A stretch of DNA of 64,000 nucleotides from Hexactinellida sp. DTS-2022. Its lineage: Eukaryota > Porifera > Hexactinellida. The notes beneath the pieces were generated by a model that did not search any database, was not told where the DNA came from, and was given only the letters and a program-made list of their open reading frames with translations. Location: assembly GCA_028753945.1 (NCBI GenBank), contig JAPNXP010000012.1:1612001-1676000 (forward strand). The letters run 5' to 3'. The translations under genes and the position numbers were made by a program. This document shows, piece after piece, positions 10,228-21,166 of this stretch. Every line of letters starts with the position of its first letter. Within the stretch, counting starts at the first letter, position 1.

Positions 10228-10749
10228 GTACACAAAATGCATCAATCGAAATATCTGTTAGTTGTCCATTGGTTGAAAGTTCTGAAAGACATAATTTCTT
10301 CATCGAGGGTGATAGTTTTCTCATTGGTGAAGGCAGAATAGAAGTTTTTGGAAGAACTAGATGAAGTGAAAGATGGCTATCAGAGGATGCATCGAGCAAC
10401 CCATCGAAATATGAAACATTATGATCTTCTGCTAGGCTATTTTCTTGGGATCTTTTAGCAGCTGACAATAAGGCCGAGTTTTCTTGACTTGGTAAATGTA
10501 GCTTCTTTGGAGTGCTCGTTGTTAAGTGTATTTCCATGATGATATTGCCTTCATTCGACTCTCTTGGTTTATTATGTTTTACACGTATATACGAAACTAC
10601 AATATCAAGAAGCTGTTTTTTGGATGTCTTATACTTTTTTAATCTATACACGCACACAAAAAGGGAGTTCCTTCGGCCACCAAACTGGTTTAACTCTTCA
10701 ACTCCCAAAAAGTATTTCGCACGTCCTAATGAAAATTTAAGTTTATAAA
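10228..10749 (-). CDS. internal exon of unrecognised protein
   Basis: A minus-strand frame stays open for about 174 codons. It is preceded by a textbook 3' splice site: a pyrimidine-rich tract ending gcttttcag, whose AG abuts 10749. At the other end, after SIDAFCV, comes a donor-like gtgagt (10227 down to 10222). Readable parts are FSLGRAKYFLGVEELNQFGG, RLKKYKTSKKQLLDIVVSYI and a Ser/Lys/Leu-rich tail. I do not recognise the family and did not find the flanking exons. It is the best spliced-exon candidate in the first 20 kb. Confidence 0.5.
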
Positions 10750-10863
10750 CTGAAAAGCATAAAGTAGAAATTACAATAATCTTTTACCGTTTAGTTAGAA
10801 AAGCATTTATAAAGAATTAAGGAAAGTATCAACTGATTCTTGAGTCTACGAGGACATGATTCT

Positions 10864-11061
10864 TCATAGTGACTGCTTAGTATAATTAGCAACTTCTCCT
10901 CTCAATAACTCTTGCATATGCGCCCCATGTATTGTTTCATTACTCTGCTGATGACATAAAGGCTTAGGGGTTTCACTGTTCCAAATTGCACCTTTCTGTG
11001 GGGAAATAAAATTTCTAAAATGTTCAGGTCCTAGAACAGTAAAGCCTCCTTTCCAGGTCAT
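10864..11061 (-). CDS. short unassigned ORF, possible exon
   Basis: This 65-codon minus-strand frame contains MTWKGGFTVLGPEHFRNF, SPQKGAIWNSE and TIHGAHMQELL. The composition looks protein-like rather than like repeat translation, but no family is recognised. It lies 114 bp upstream of the exon at 10228-10749 on the same strand and ends in its own stop, so it is not simply the preceding exon unless a donor lies within it. Confidence 0.25.
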   Translation of the reverse strand: MTWKGGFTVLGPEHFRNFISPQKGAIWNSETPKPLCHQQSNETIHGAHMQELLRGEVANYTKQSL

Positions 11062-11261
11062 TACAACACTAGTACTTAACCAGTGAGTTTTGAAACTTAT
11101 CGCACGTATTGATCAATGTTTCGCGGGCATTCCATTTATACACATAAGTAGCAATTTTGCATGCATGACTTGTCCGCAGGCAGATATGCTTTATTCCGCA
11201 TGCGGATAAGCATATTCCACATGCGAATAAGCATATTCCGAATGCGGATAGTCGAATTTAA

Positions 11262-11465
11262 TACAGTAGATCCTCTGAACAACGGACACCGTTATTTAGA
11301 GGTTGTCCGCTATTTGGAGGTTGTCCGCTATTTGGAGGTTGTCCGCTATTTGGAGGTTGCTTTTCTATTAGACATATGCTAAATAAATAAATCCGTGACG
11401 AGGGTTGTCCGTTATTTAGAGTTTGTCCGCTATTTGGAGTGTCCGTTATGGGAGGCTCCACTGTA
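11262..11465. mobile_element. TA-flanked MITE with internal 20-bp tandem repeat
   Basis: The ends are tacagtagatcctctg and, inverted, tacagtggagcctccc, both leading into aacggacac, with TA at each edge. Inside, ggttgtccgctatttggag is repeated head to tail four times on the left and partly on the right. Non-coding; the frames across it are repeat translations. Confidence 0.85.
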
Positions 11466-11508
11466 TATAGAAATAACAGAAGTTAGGTATAAGTGACCTA
11501 GAAGACTT

Positions 11509-11882
11509 CAGGGATGATAAAAATCATGATTTTTTTAAAAAAATCAAAAAAATCCGATTTTTTTGATTTAAATAAGATTTTTTGATTTAAATCAGAATTT
11601 TGATTTTAATTGTTTTTTTTTGCAATCTATATCACACTGGCGTATATTATTTGGCTAATAGATTAATTACATTGTTAATGACTCATTATCAATGTAATTT
11701 GTCTCATTATCAATGTATTTTCTTTTCTTTTCGCAAAAAACAATAGACATAAAAAATCTGATTTAAATCAAAAAAGTCCGACTTTTTTGATTTAAATCAG
11801 ACTTCTTTGATTAAAATCAGATTTTTGATTAAAATCATGATTTTTATTAATAAAAATCATTGATTTAAATCAAACAACCCTG
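11509..11882. mobile_element. hAT-type MITE, gatttaaatc family, copy 1
   Basis: The element starts cagggatg and ends caaccctg. Its interior is built of gatttaaatc motifs on both strands, and the centre (atgtaattaatc with ttgataatgagtc) is shared, inverted, with the copy at 39507-39852. The 7-bp repeat ctagaag occurs at 11498-11504 and 11883-11889, with four extra bases on the left, so the TSD is imperfect. Confidence 0.75.
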
Positions 11883-12123
11883 CTAGAAGTAACCCCGAAG
11901 TCACGAAATATATTAAGCAACTTATGGCAATACAATTTCTCTGATAAGCCCTGCATTCAGTTTTCTTCAAATGCTTTCTTGGAAAGTCCTCAGATGTTGC
12001 AACTCAAAAAAACAAATTCTTATTTCAAAAAAACGTTGGCTAAACCAAGTTAGCCCCAAGAACTATATCTACCAATAACTCAGCAGAGAGCTATCATGCA
12101 AAACTTAAGGCGATTATAAAGAC

Positions 12124-12465
12124 CAGAGATCGAACCGGTCGGGATTTTCATGACCCTACCTGACCGGTGCAGTTGGAAATTTTGACCCGACCCGACCGGG
12201 CGGTCGACCGGTCAATCATAGCTAGCAATAATTTATAAATAATAGAATAAGAATCTACTGTAGTGTCATGTCATATAATTTAGGAATAAATATTATGGTC
12301 ATATACCATTTAAGGAAGAATCCTTTAAGACTACTAAGCTCTCAAGGGCTATTGCCTATTGGAGCCAGATTAAATCAAGACAAATTATGACATTATGATT
12401 TCGAATAGATCATATAGAGATCTCGGTCGACCGGTACCGGTCAGACCCGACCGGTTCCGTCTCTG
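12124..12465. mobile_element. hAT-like MITE with accggtcggg ends
   Basis: The ends are cagagatcgaaccggtcggg and, inverted, cagagacggaaccggtcggg. Subterminal ggtcgaccggt palindromes occur at both sides. The flanks ataaagac and attaaagac suggest a degraded 8-bp TSD. No coding capacity. Confidence 0.75.
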
Positions 12466-12483
12466 ATATTAAAGACTAATCAT

Positions 12484-12841
12484 CCTAGGATATGGACTTT
12501 TATGAACACACTAAATGAAATCATACAAGATGTAGATAACGATATTGGACGGTTAAGTCAAGGCAGTGAAATAACAAAGGCAAGGGAAAAGAAAGATATC
12601 AGAAATGATGAATTTAGATTCATTTGAAAACGAAAGTTGAATGAAGGAGTCGACTCACCATGGATGAAGATACAAGTAACACAAGATCAAAGTTTGGAAA
12701 ACATTTATGTAGTTTGTTTGGCACATCGAACTAGTAAATGGCTATTCATGCCTTCTAAGAATGCTAATTGCTGCACAGAGTGTAGTAATATAATTGAAAA
12801 ACTGACAGCTTTGTCCTGTTTGCCGCTCAGTGATACAAACC
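12484..12841 (+). pseudogene. decayed ORF of unknown family
   Basis: One plus-strand frame runs through about 119 codons with a single internal stop (near 12628). Readable parts are RIWTFMNTLNEIIQDVDNDI, DSPWMKIQVTQDQSLENIYV and CLAHRTSKWLFMPSKNANCC. It is squeezed between two MITEs; the downstream one inserts right after LSDTN. No family is recognised. Confidence 0.3.
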
Positions 12842-13321
12842 CAGGGTTGTATCAACTCATTTTGAGTTGGCAAAACAACTCATTTTTTGTCTACCAACTC
12901 ATTCAAATTTCCTTCACCAACTCATTCAACTCATTCATTTTGCTGTTACCAACTCATTCAACTCATTCAAGAAAATGAGTTGATTCTGCCAAATCATTTT
13001 TTATTAAACTAATTTTAACTAACGTATATCTTAAATCTTCAGTTTAATAATACATTTACAGCTGCGTCGGTCGGCTCTCAAAAGTGATCCGGCCAAATTT
13101 GGATCTCCCAACGCATTAATGTTACGAAAAAGTGAAAGTTGTCTGGCCATGGTCGGAAGTAGGGTTGTATCAACTCATTTTTTGTCTACCAACTCATTCA
13201 ACTCATTCATTTTTTTGTTACCAACTCATTCAACTCATTCATTTTGCTGTCACCAACTTATTCAACTCATTCAAGAAAATGAGTTGATTCTGCCAACTCA
13301 AAATGAGTTAATACAACCCTG
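12842..13321. mobile_element. hAT-type MITE, aactcattc family, with partial internal duplication
   Basis: The outer ends cagggttgtatcaactcatt and the complement ending atacaaccctg are bounded by the perfect 8-bp repeat tacaaacc (12834-12841 and 13322-13329). A second left end (agggttgtatcaactcattt) begins at 13162, so the element contains a partly duplicated or nested sister copy. A truncated relative lies at 45069-45180. The ORFs across it are repeat translations. Confidence 0.85.
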
Positions 13322-13329
13322 TACAAACC

Positions 13330-13704
13330 AGATTTGAAATATTTACCAATTAAATGATTATACGTATTTATATTCCTTTTTCATTTATGTTACTAATAAT
13401 TTTTCTTTTATGTTCCTATTCTGGTAGATATTAATCTTATAAATCTCTTGACCTATTTATCAGTATATAATATGTTACCTTACTTGGAAAATTGATTCGA
13501 ACAAACAACAGTAGTCTTGAAAATCCATTCGAACTAATGCAGCGCCCCCAATTTATATGAGTTAGTTATAATATCATACTATCGTTATAAACTTGACCTT
13601 GTGTTTTCAGGAAATGTTATGTCGATATTGAATAGATCTATGTATCCCTGTCATCAACCACTTGTGGCACAAATTTCGGATATTTTTGGCTGGGTTAAGT
13701 AATA
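13330..13704. other. no gene seen
   Basis: AT-rich sequence with nothing recognisable. The segment near 13495-13550 repeats ttcgaac-like phrases seen at 4230-4300. Confidence 0.3.
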
Positions 13705-13848
13705 TACAGTTGATACTCGTTAGTACGAACACCAGGGGACCGTAAAATGCGTTCGTTCGCCTTATCCGGAATTCGTATTAACCATTGAAAATGCTTTGAA
13801 GAGACTATACACGTATTAATATGTAATTACTAACGAGCTTCTACTGTA
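13705..13848. mobile_element. TA-flanked MITE, ctcgttagtacgaac family
   Basis: The ends are tacagttgatactcgttagt and, inverted, tacagtagaagctcgttagt, each bounded by TA. Relatives with ctcgttagtacgaac or ctcgctagtccgaac ends lie at 20913-21166 and 24522-24692. Confidence 0.8.
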
Positions 13849-14253
13849 GTATACGTGCGTATATTCAGTTTGGAAGTTCAATTTAGGGGGGTATATTTTT
13901 GAATTAATTTAATATCGAGTTTGTTTGATAATACTTTGATTCCAACCTTTTCTCCAGCCATCCGAATGTAGAAAAAGGTCCAGATCCTCGAATTTGAATC
14001 CTTATTATATATAGTGCCTGCCCGGCCCGGTGCGAAATTTGTGCCCACTGAGATTTTTCATAACTTTTGTGATGATATATCTAAACTTTGGATTAAAATT
14101 TAGAATATTTTGAGACTCAACCCTCCCTACAAATTCTCATAGCCACACCCACTATCACTTTATGGCTACAAGCCTGTATCAATTCTTGTAGAATCAAACT
14201 AATTTAATGAGTTCTAATTAAAATGCTTATTTTATTCTAGATACACACTATAA
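13849..14253. other. no gene seen
   Basis: AT-rich, stops in all frames, no inverted repeat noted. Confidence 0.3.
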
Positions 14254-14432
14254 CAGCGATCCCAATCTTTTTCAACCGTGGACCCACTTTAGCAAATACC
14301 AAACGTTCTGTGTACCTCCTCCTATTGCCCGCAATACAAATTTTGAGATCTTGTCGACTCCCTTTCATCCGTGAAAGGGAGTCGACAAGATCTCAAAAAC
14401 TTTCATCCGTGGACCCAATTTGAGAACCGCTG
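14254..14432. mobile_element. hAT-type MITE with 25-bp internal hairpin
   Basis: The ends cagcgatcccaa and, inverted, cagcggttctcaa resemble a widespread hAT MITE end. The flanks cactataa and ccctatca match at 6 of 8 positions, so the TSD has probably decayed. Inside, 14342-14366 and 14373-14397 form a perfect 25-bp stem (tttgagatcttgtcgactcc and on) with a 6-nt loop. Confidence 0.7.
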
Positions 14433-14764
14433 CCCTATCAGATGTTTGTTAAGTAAAGAGTTCCTTTGACGAATGCGAATACAGGTTTCACTCACTGTTT
14501 CTCTACAGAGAGACTATATTGTTTTTTAATGTTACACATAGTTCATTATGTCCTGTATGTTTATTTCATTATTAATTAACCATGTAGTGTTATTTTAAAT
14601 CTTCACTAAAGACTATTAGGGATTTCATTAATATTAAAAGGGGATTCAGGTACAAGAAAAACCTAAGAAATATGCATCAACAATGTAGCCTGACTGTAAA
14701 ACAATGACAAACTTTATTATACATAACGTATTAGGTATAATATCGAATACTAGTATATACTAAC
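14433..14764. other. no gene seen
   Basis: AT-rich sequence, nothing recognised. Confidence 0.3.
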
Positions 14765-14864
14765 CAGGCTTGGGGCTGAATACGATTACAATCGTAATCG
14801 ATTGTAACTGATTACAACATTTCCTGTAATCGTAATCACTCACTAGTAATCAGCCCCAGGTCTG
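14765..14864. mobile_element. 100-bp hAT-type MITE with perfect 8-bp TSD
   Basis: The ends caggcttggggctga and, inverted, cagacctggggctga are flanked by atactaac on both sides (14757-14764 and 14865-14872), matching nTnnnnAn. The interior is made of cgattacaatcgtaatcg-like palindromes. Confidence 0.9.
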
Positions 14865-14872
14865 ATACTAAC

Positions 14873-15254
14873 TCTTTAACCAATCCATGGTCCAACAAAA
14901 TATATGAGTGCCATTGCCTTAGTATATTGGAATGCTATGGAAATTTTTATGATTACGTCATCATTCGATAATGAGTATGCATATTGATAATCTGGTGTGA
15001 CCAACATGACCGCATCATTAATGTAAATGTTCTATTAAATTTTCAGATTTTAACTCATAAAGGGTGCGAATTCTGTGCGATTAACTAAACTAGTTGTCGG
15101 GTGCCAAAAGTTACCCCCCTATATACCAAATCAACTCGGAACTTACAAACAAATTTATATATAATATACATAAACCCCTTCTGTTTTAATAGTATAGATA
15201 GATAAACTATTTGAATTAGGTACTATATTGACTTTAAGTTTGGACTCGTTATGT
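14873..15254. other. no gene seen
   Basis: AT-rich, nothing recognised. Confidence 0.3.
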
Positions 15255-15480
15255 TGCATTCAATAGCGCATGGCCTACTTAATATACGGCCGTGTATGTC
15301 ACCGAGAAGGCCCAAAAAATAGAAGGCCAGTTTATAAAATTCATTCTAGGATAAACTATGCCTCCTAATGGTCTTATTTAGGTTGTATATGGGATAATCA
15401 ACCATTGCGAGTCCATTAAAACCAGTTTTGAGAATATCAGATTTGTGGTTAAGCTGTTTAGGCGCCATTTAATGGTGACG
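15255..15480. repeat. left part of a dispersed repeat split by an insertion
   Basis: This matches, inverted, about 36841-37055, including phrases such as ggcctacttaatatacggcc and ggttaagctgtttaggcgcc. The continuation of that paralogue is found only at 19445 onward, so the sequence between (about 15480-19445) is an insertion here. Confidence 0.8.
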
Positions 15481-16700
15481 GTAACAATTTATGGTAAATG
15501 AAAAAAAATTCAAATATCATAAATTCCATTTTATACTACTTCATAAAAATTTTATAACAAGAATACTAAAAAAGGGATGTATTTCACACTCCAAAGGCTA
15601 CTAAATTATAAAATGGCGACATTCTAAAAATTATAAAAAATTATAAAGCAACCACATGCTAAAATACAAGTAGTACCCGAGTTACAACTTACTATTTTCG
15701 TCCATAAAACGTATCTAATTGCTGGTTTATATATATATTCATTCTCATTATATATTCGGGAAATGTATTCTAAGTTATACAGGGTAAAAACCCTAACCAT
15801 CTAAGGAAGTGCCTAACCAAACTTTTTAAGGTTTTAATTGATACTTTAGGTCACTAGGAATAGTTTAAGCCCAGACAACATTTTTGAAAATTGTTGGTTT
15901 TCACACAAACGGTGACGTCATCACACGACTAATTTTTCACACTATCGGTAATAACTATTGATCTATATGTCGCCATGACATGAAATTTATATATTTGAAT
16001 AGGGCGTAAGAAAACCTATCGATTGATGTATAAATTATTTTAATCAGACGTCATCTGTATTTTTGTTTATGACGTCATCATAAATTTACCTTCTAGAGAT
16101 TCAGCTGTTTATCACGACAAACGTCACTTTACTCGATTTGAATTATTATGTTGACCTTATGCATGTTATAAATAACTTCCGCAAAGGACGTACACACGTT
16201 TTCGCAATTTTCGGAACTATAATATAGACTAATACTTAGTAAATATACGACAATAATCCACCGATACATATATTCCAATATGTCTGGTGAAAAGATTGTG
16301 CATTTTTTGAGATAAAAGCACCCAATTATGTACAGTTGTTGCATTCTAGCTACTGATCACCTTTAGCTATTGCGCATAGCCCAATTTATGGAAAAATGAA
16401 ATATTCAGGGGGTCAAAGATTAGTGCCCAATGGAATTCTCCGGCAGTATGAACCAAGGATAGACCATTCAAATGCATTCATAGCGACTGTATATTGTCAG
16501 ATTCGTCCTCAGCACTAAATTTCCAGCATTTGAGGGCAATATTTACTATATTTGGGGAAATTATTCTTCGTTATTCCAGTGCAACAGTAGGAATGTTGTA
16601 ACATTCCGATCTCAAAATTGCTACTAGCCATATCGAGTGATACCTTGTTTTCTCGGCTGTGGGCACTGAGTGCGATTTTGCTATTAGAAACACTCTAAAT

Positions 16701-16854
16701 CAGGGTTTTTTTTAAGGTTGAGACCTTGGTGCAACTCAGCGCGGCCTTGGCGTAACTCAACACTGCAGAGGCTGCTGCCGACCCGAATCGTGGTGTAACT
16801 CCAAAAAATCTTAGTGCAAATTTTACACCAAGATCGGCCTTAAAAAAAACCCTG
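16701..16854. mobile_element. hAT-type MITE in left arm
   Basis: The ends cagggttttttttaagg and, inverted, cagggttttttttaagg are flanked by the perfect 8-bp TSD ctctaaat (16693-16700 and 16855-16862), which fits nTnnnnAn. The same insertion with the same TSD is in the right arm, so it predates the arm duplication. Confidence 0.9.
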
Positions 16855-17199
16855 CTCTAAATATTAAAAAGTATGCAGGATTTTATACAGAAAAGTTTCC
16901 TATGATTACTCATTAGCATCCTAGAAACAATCACATCGCCAACTGGGGGTCAGGGGGGCGCTGTTAGCCCTCCAGTGGGGTCCAGGGGCAAAGCCCCTGG
17001 AAGCCAGTAACAATACTAGAGTACTAGTACTAGATCCAGCAGTAGAGTGCTATTGCTATTCGCCAAGGAAAAATAGGGGCGATGCCAGGATGCCCCAACC
17101 TCTGTATAAAACCCTGGTATGTATTGTTCCATATTCCTGCACAAGGCATAATGACCCAGAAATTTTGATTCGGCATTTTCTACACCTATAATGCTTCAA

Positions 17200-17377
17200 T
17201 ACAGTAGATGTCGGATATAAGCACACCGGTTATAAGAACATATCGGATATAAGCACACTATGTTGGAAAACGTTTGCCACCTACCCTGTATAATTTATGT
17301 CGGTTATAACCACATGCCGGTTATAAGCACCATAAGTGCAGTTCCCGACGATGTGCTTATAACCGGCATCCACTGTA
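17200..17377. mobile_element. TA-flanked MITE (CAGTAGATGTCGG family), intact copy
   Basis: The ends are tacagtagatgtcgg and, inverted, tacagtggatgccgg, with TA edges. This is the uninterrupted sister of 4324-5067. It is absent from the matching place in the right arm, so it inserted after the arms formed. Confidence 0.85.
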
Positions 17378-17449
17378 TTTTCAAATACAAGGTATTGTTT
17401 CAATAATATCATTTATGCAAGGTCTTTGTGTCTAATTAGCATCCATTGC

Positions 17450-17905
17450 TGAATTCTTTATCCAAAGTATCTATTTGCATGGCCGTAAATCCGTAAATAG
17501 TGGGAGGATTAAGTACCACACTTTATATTACTTATTAATAAAGATAAAATTCAAAAATAATATCAAAAGTAGACTGAAACTTCGATAGATTTTTCTAAGT
17601 ATTTCAGATCTACTAGCAAATTCCCTTGCTAAATAATCAACGTCTAGCTTTCAAATGCTATAATAATAGAAATAAATTTGGCAATTTAATGCTGGAGATT
17701 TGTTTAGAAAGTAGTCGGAAGATACTCCATTAAGGCGTCCTCTAAACACAAAATGGGGGGCATGATTGTATGGAGCATCACCTCCACTCCAAAGGATGGG
17801 GGATATATCCCCCACCAATCCCCCTGGATATACGCCCATGTCTATTTGGCATAATAGGCATTTATTCTAGTTCAAATAATAATAAATTCTAACTACTTTC
17901 AGCAA
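17450..17905. other. unique centre of the giant inverted repeat
   Basis: This is single-copy sequence between the arms. It holds a G/C-run-rich patch at 17750-17830 (atggggggcatgattg, gggggatatatcccccacc). No gene is recognised; the 62-codon minus frame has no signature. Confidence 0.4.
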
Positions 17906-18320
17906 TTTATCGCTAATTAGACCAAGAACCTTGCATTAATAACATCATTGAAAACAATCCCTTTTTTTGGAAATATTGAAGCATTATAGGTGTTGAAAAT
18001 GCCGAATCAAAATTTCTGGGTCATTATGCCTTGTGCAGGAATATGGAACAATACATACCAGGGTTTTATACAGAGGTTGGGGCATCCTGGCATCGCCCCT
18101 ATTTTTCCTTGGCGAATAGCAATAGCACTCTACTGCTGGATCTAGTACTAGTACTCTAGTATTGTTACTGGCTTCCAGGGGCTTTGCCCCTGGACCCCAC
18201 TGGAGGGCTAACAGCGCCCCCCTGACCCCCAGTTGGCGATGTGATTGTTTCTAGGATGCTAATGAGTAATCATAGGAAACTTTTCTGTATAAAATCCTGC
18301 ATACTTTTTAATATTTAGAG

Positions 18321-18474
18321 CAGGGTTTTTTTTAAGGCCGATCTTGGTGTAAAATTTGCACTAAGATTTTTTGGAGTTACACCACGATTCGGGTCGGCAG
18401 CAGCCTCTGCAGTGTTGAGTTACGCCAAGGCCGCGCTGAGTTGCACCAAGGTCTCAACCTTAAAAAAAACCCTG
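18321..18474. mobile_element. hAT-type MITE in right arm
   Basis: Reverse-complement counterpart of 16701-16854, flanked by atttagag on both sides (18313-18320 and 18475-18482). Confidence 0.9.
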
Positions 18475-19444
18475 ATTTAGAGTGTTTCTAATAGCAAAAT
18501 CGCACTCAGTGCCCACAGCCGAGAAAACAAGGTATCACTCGATATGGCTAGTAGCAATTTTGAGATCGGAATGTTACAACATTCCTACTGTTGCACTGGA
18601 ATAACGAAGAATAATTTCCCCAAATATAGTAAATATTGCCCTCAAATGCTGGAAATTTAGTGCTGAGGACGAATCTGACAATATACAGTCGCTATGAATG
18701 CATTTGAATGGTCTATCCTTGGTTCATACTGCCGGAGAATTCCATTGGGCACTAATCTTTGACCCCCTGAATATTTCATTTTTCCATAAATTGGGCTATG
18801 CGCAATAGCTAAAGGTGATCAGTAGCTAGAATGCAACAACTGTACATAATTGGGTGCTTTTATCTCAAAAAATGCACAATCTTTTCACCAGACATATTGG
18901 AATATATGTATCGGTGGATTATTGTCGTATATTTACTAAGTATTAGTCTATATTATAGTTCCGAAAATTGCGAAAACGTGTGTACGTCCTTTGCGGAAGT
19001 TATTTATAACATGCATAAGGTCAACATAATAATTCAAATCGAGTAAAGTGACGTTTGTCGTGATAAACAGCTGAATCTCTAGAAGGTAAATTTATGATGA
19101 CGTCATAAACAAAAATACAGATGACGTCTGATTAAAATAATTTATACATCAATCGATAGGTTTTCTTACGCCCTATTCAAATATATAAATTTCATGTCAT
19201 GGCGACATATAGATCAATAGTTATTACCGATAGTGTGAAAAATTAGTCGTGTGATGACGTCACCGTTTGTGTGAAAACCAACAATTTTCAAAAATGTTGT
19301 CTGGGCTTAAACTATTCCTAGTGACCTAAAGTATCAATTAAAACCTTAAAAAGTTTGGTTAGGCACTTCCTTAGATGGTTAGGGTTTTTACCCTGTATAA
19401 GTGTATTAGGAAATTATCTTCATTTTCTCGAAGTTCTTTTAGAC

Positions 19445-20031
19445 TCGAATTGTATATGTCGCAGGCGAAATTGAGTACCAGGGGAGATTGAGTCTCATTT
19501 TCGCCTGAAACTCATTCTCGCCTAGGCGAGATTGAGTCATACTTATAGAAAATGTTTAACTAAATATTATGGGTTGTTAAAAATTAATTATATCCAGATC
19601 TAATCCAGCTATTTGTTCACTTCCAAATGTTAATACTAGGTAATCAAGTATGCTGGATACGAATTTGACACTCACAAATTTATATTATGTCTATTTATTG
19701 TTGTTATTGACAATATAGGTAAACAAATTAAGGAATATTACAAATTAATGAATATTCCAAATTAACATAGAGCCTAACTTATAACGGGAATTATATGTAC
19801 GCAAGTATGCTGAACACGATTGACCCATTTACAAATTTAGAATACAAATATTTATTCTTGTTATTGCTCTTGTTGTTGTTATTGACAATATAGGTAAACA
19901 AGTTTGTAAAATATTAGAATTGACCTAGAGACTAGCTTAAGACGGTTATTTTAAGTAATTGCACATGCTAAATACGAATTTAGAATTAACTACATATATA
20001 CTACTTGCAAATAAGTGCTGTTTGTTGTTAA
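19445..20031. repeat. right part of the split dispersed repeat
   Basis: This matches, inverted, about 36409-36830 (for example ggcgaaattgagt, cacttccaaatgttaatact, gaatttagaattaactacat). It also contains a ~180-bp direct duplication (copies near 19690 and 19870, both with ttgacaatataggtaaacaa) that the paralogue lacks. The first ~60 bp and the paralogue carry repeated aggcgagattgagt phrases. Confidence 0.75.
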
Positions 20032-20912
20032 AGAGACACTTAGTAACACTTGTATTTGAGATACATACTAATTTCTAAGCCACTTACAGACTTACTGTAT
20101 AGCGTCAGGAGGAAGGTGTCGACCCCACCCTCAAGTCAGGGGAGAATATCTTCTTGTTCCCAATATTTTATTCAATGGTAAATTCTGGGGCTATGGTTAC
20201 GATTCAATTTCTCGCCACGGTTAACCAGTTAACCGCCCATGCTGATCAACACAGTAGAACATTTATTTATACTACATAATTAGTAAGGTTCAGCTTTGCT
20301 TTTATTCCTTACTACTGCTACATTTCGTCCTTCAGAAAATATTAAATCAAGGCTGGATTCGGTTAACCGCCGCTAATACCAGTTAACTGTTACGGATTTT
20401 AGTGATCAGTTAACCGATATGTTAATATTACAATTAGAAGTACACATTTTTGGATAACAGTGTGAATTTGCACGCACTTTGTTCAGAATATAATAATTGT
20501 TTATCTTATTAAGTTATTACCCATAGTCACATGATATATTTTGGTGACAACACAGTGTAGAAGTAACCTGAAGTGATAAACTTGTACGCAGTTAATTGTA
20601 CTTATAAAGTACTTGGCTAAAAGAATGTCTTTTTCGTTACTACAATTTAGATATTTTCTGAGAAATGTCTATATAAGTTGTTATAACTTTCAGTGGCGGT
20701 TAACCGGTTAACCGTAGTGTGAAGATAATCGTAACCGTGGCCTCAAAACGGTTAACCAACCCCACCCTTAACTATTGTTTATACAAGGCTGGATTTGTTA
20801 ACCGGCTGGCTAACCGCTTAAATGTTGCTATTAAATATCGGTTAGCGGTTACAGATTTCGTTAACCAGTTAGCCGGTCTGTTGATAATCAGCAGTATTAT
20901 TTGAAATTATCT
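20032..20912. repeat. region rich in ggttaaccggttaacc motifs
   Basis: At least seven gttaacc-type motifs occur, often paired as ggttaaccggttaaccg (20699) or gttaaccagttaaccg (20219), with acggttaacc-aaccccaccc near 20747. The same motif family appears at 21381, 27395-27470 and 29575-29810, so this is probably several decayed copies of one transposon family. No coding frame was recognised. Confidence 0.5.
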
Positions 20913-21166
20913 TACAGTAAATCTCGCTAGTCCGAACAGGAGATCCAACGTATATTACAATGGAATTATAAATTAATAAGTCGCAGACAATTAATTAGGT
21001 AGTATACTACATGTTTAGTTTGGATTAAAAAGCTTTGGACAAGTTTGATCCAAATTATCGGAATCTCATGTAATAGAGGCCAATAGAAAATGTATTACTT
21101 CACTAATCGGAACAGAATTTTTTTAAATCGGAAAACCTCTGTTGGGATTAGCGAGGAAGTACAGTA
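20913..21166. mobile_element. TA-flanked MITE, ctcgctagtccgaac type
   Basis: The left end tacagtaaatctcgctagtc and the inverted right end tactgtacttcctcgctaat share the core ctcgcta-tcc-aacag. TA lies at both edges. Related to 13705-13848. Confidence 0.6.

Larger units (their letters stand above)
15775..19400. mobile_element. 3.6-kb giant inverted repeat (two ~1.4-kb nearly identical arms)
   Basis: Sequence from 15775 rightward (ttatacagggtaaaaaccct) is the reverse complement of sequence ending at 19400, through about 17200 on the left and 17976 on the right. Similarity fades toward about 17450 and 17905. Every stretch I compared in the outer arms is identical, including a 71-codon frame present in both (16129-16344 minus, 18831-19046 plus) that has no recognised function. 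Both arms contain the same hAT MITE, and only the left arm has a TA MITE. There is no convincing outer TSD, though tgtatt occurs close to both edges. It could be a fold-back element, an inverted duplication or an assembly artefact. Confidence 0.85.

Noticed and set aside
6993-11262. A ~4.3-kb element bounded by attaaattcgactatccgca in inverted orientation
   Set aside because: The match is only about 22 bp plus some gcatgcgg phrases, with no TSD, and a MITE sits exactly at the right edge. It may be a shared flank rather than a TIR.
16129-16344. 71-aa protein encoded twice (also 18831-19046)
   Set aside because: The duplication is explained by the inverted repeat arms. The sequence has no family signature and the AT-rich codons look random.
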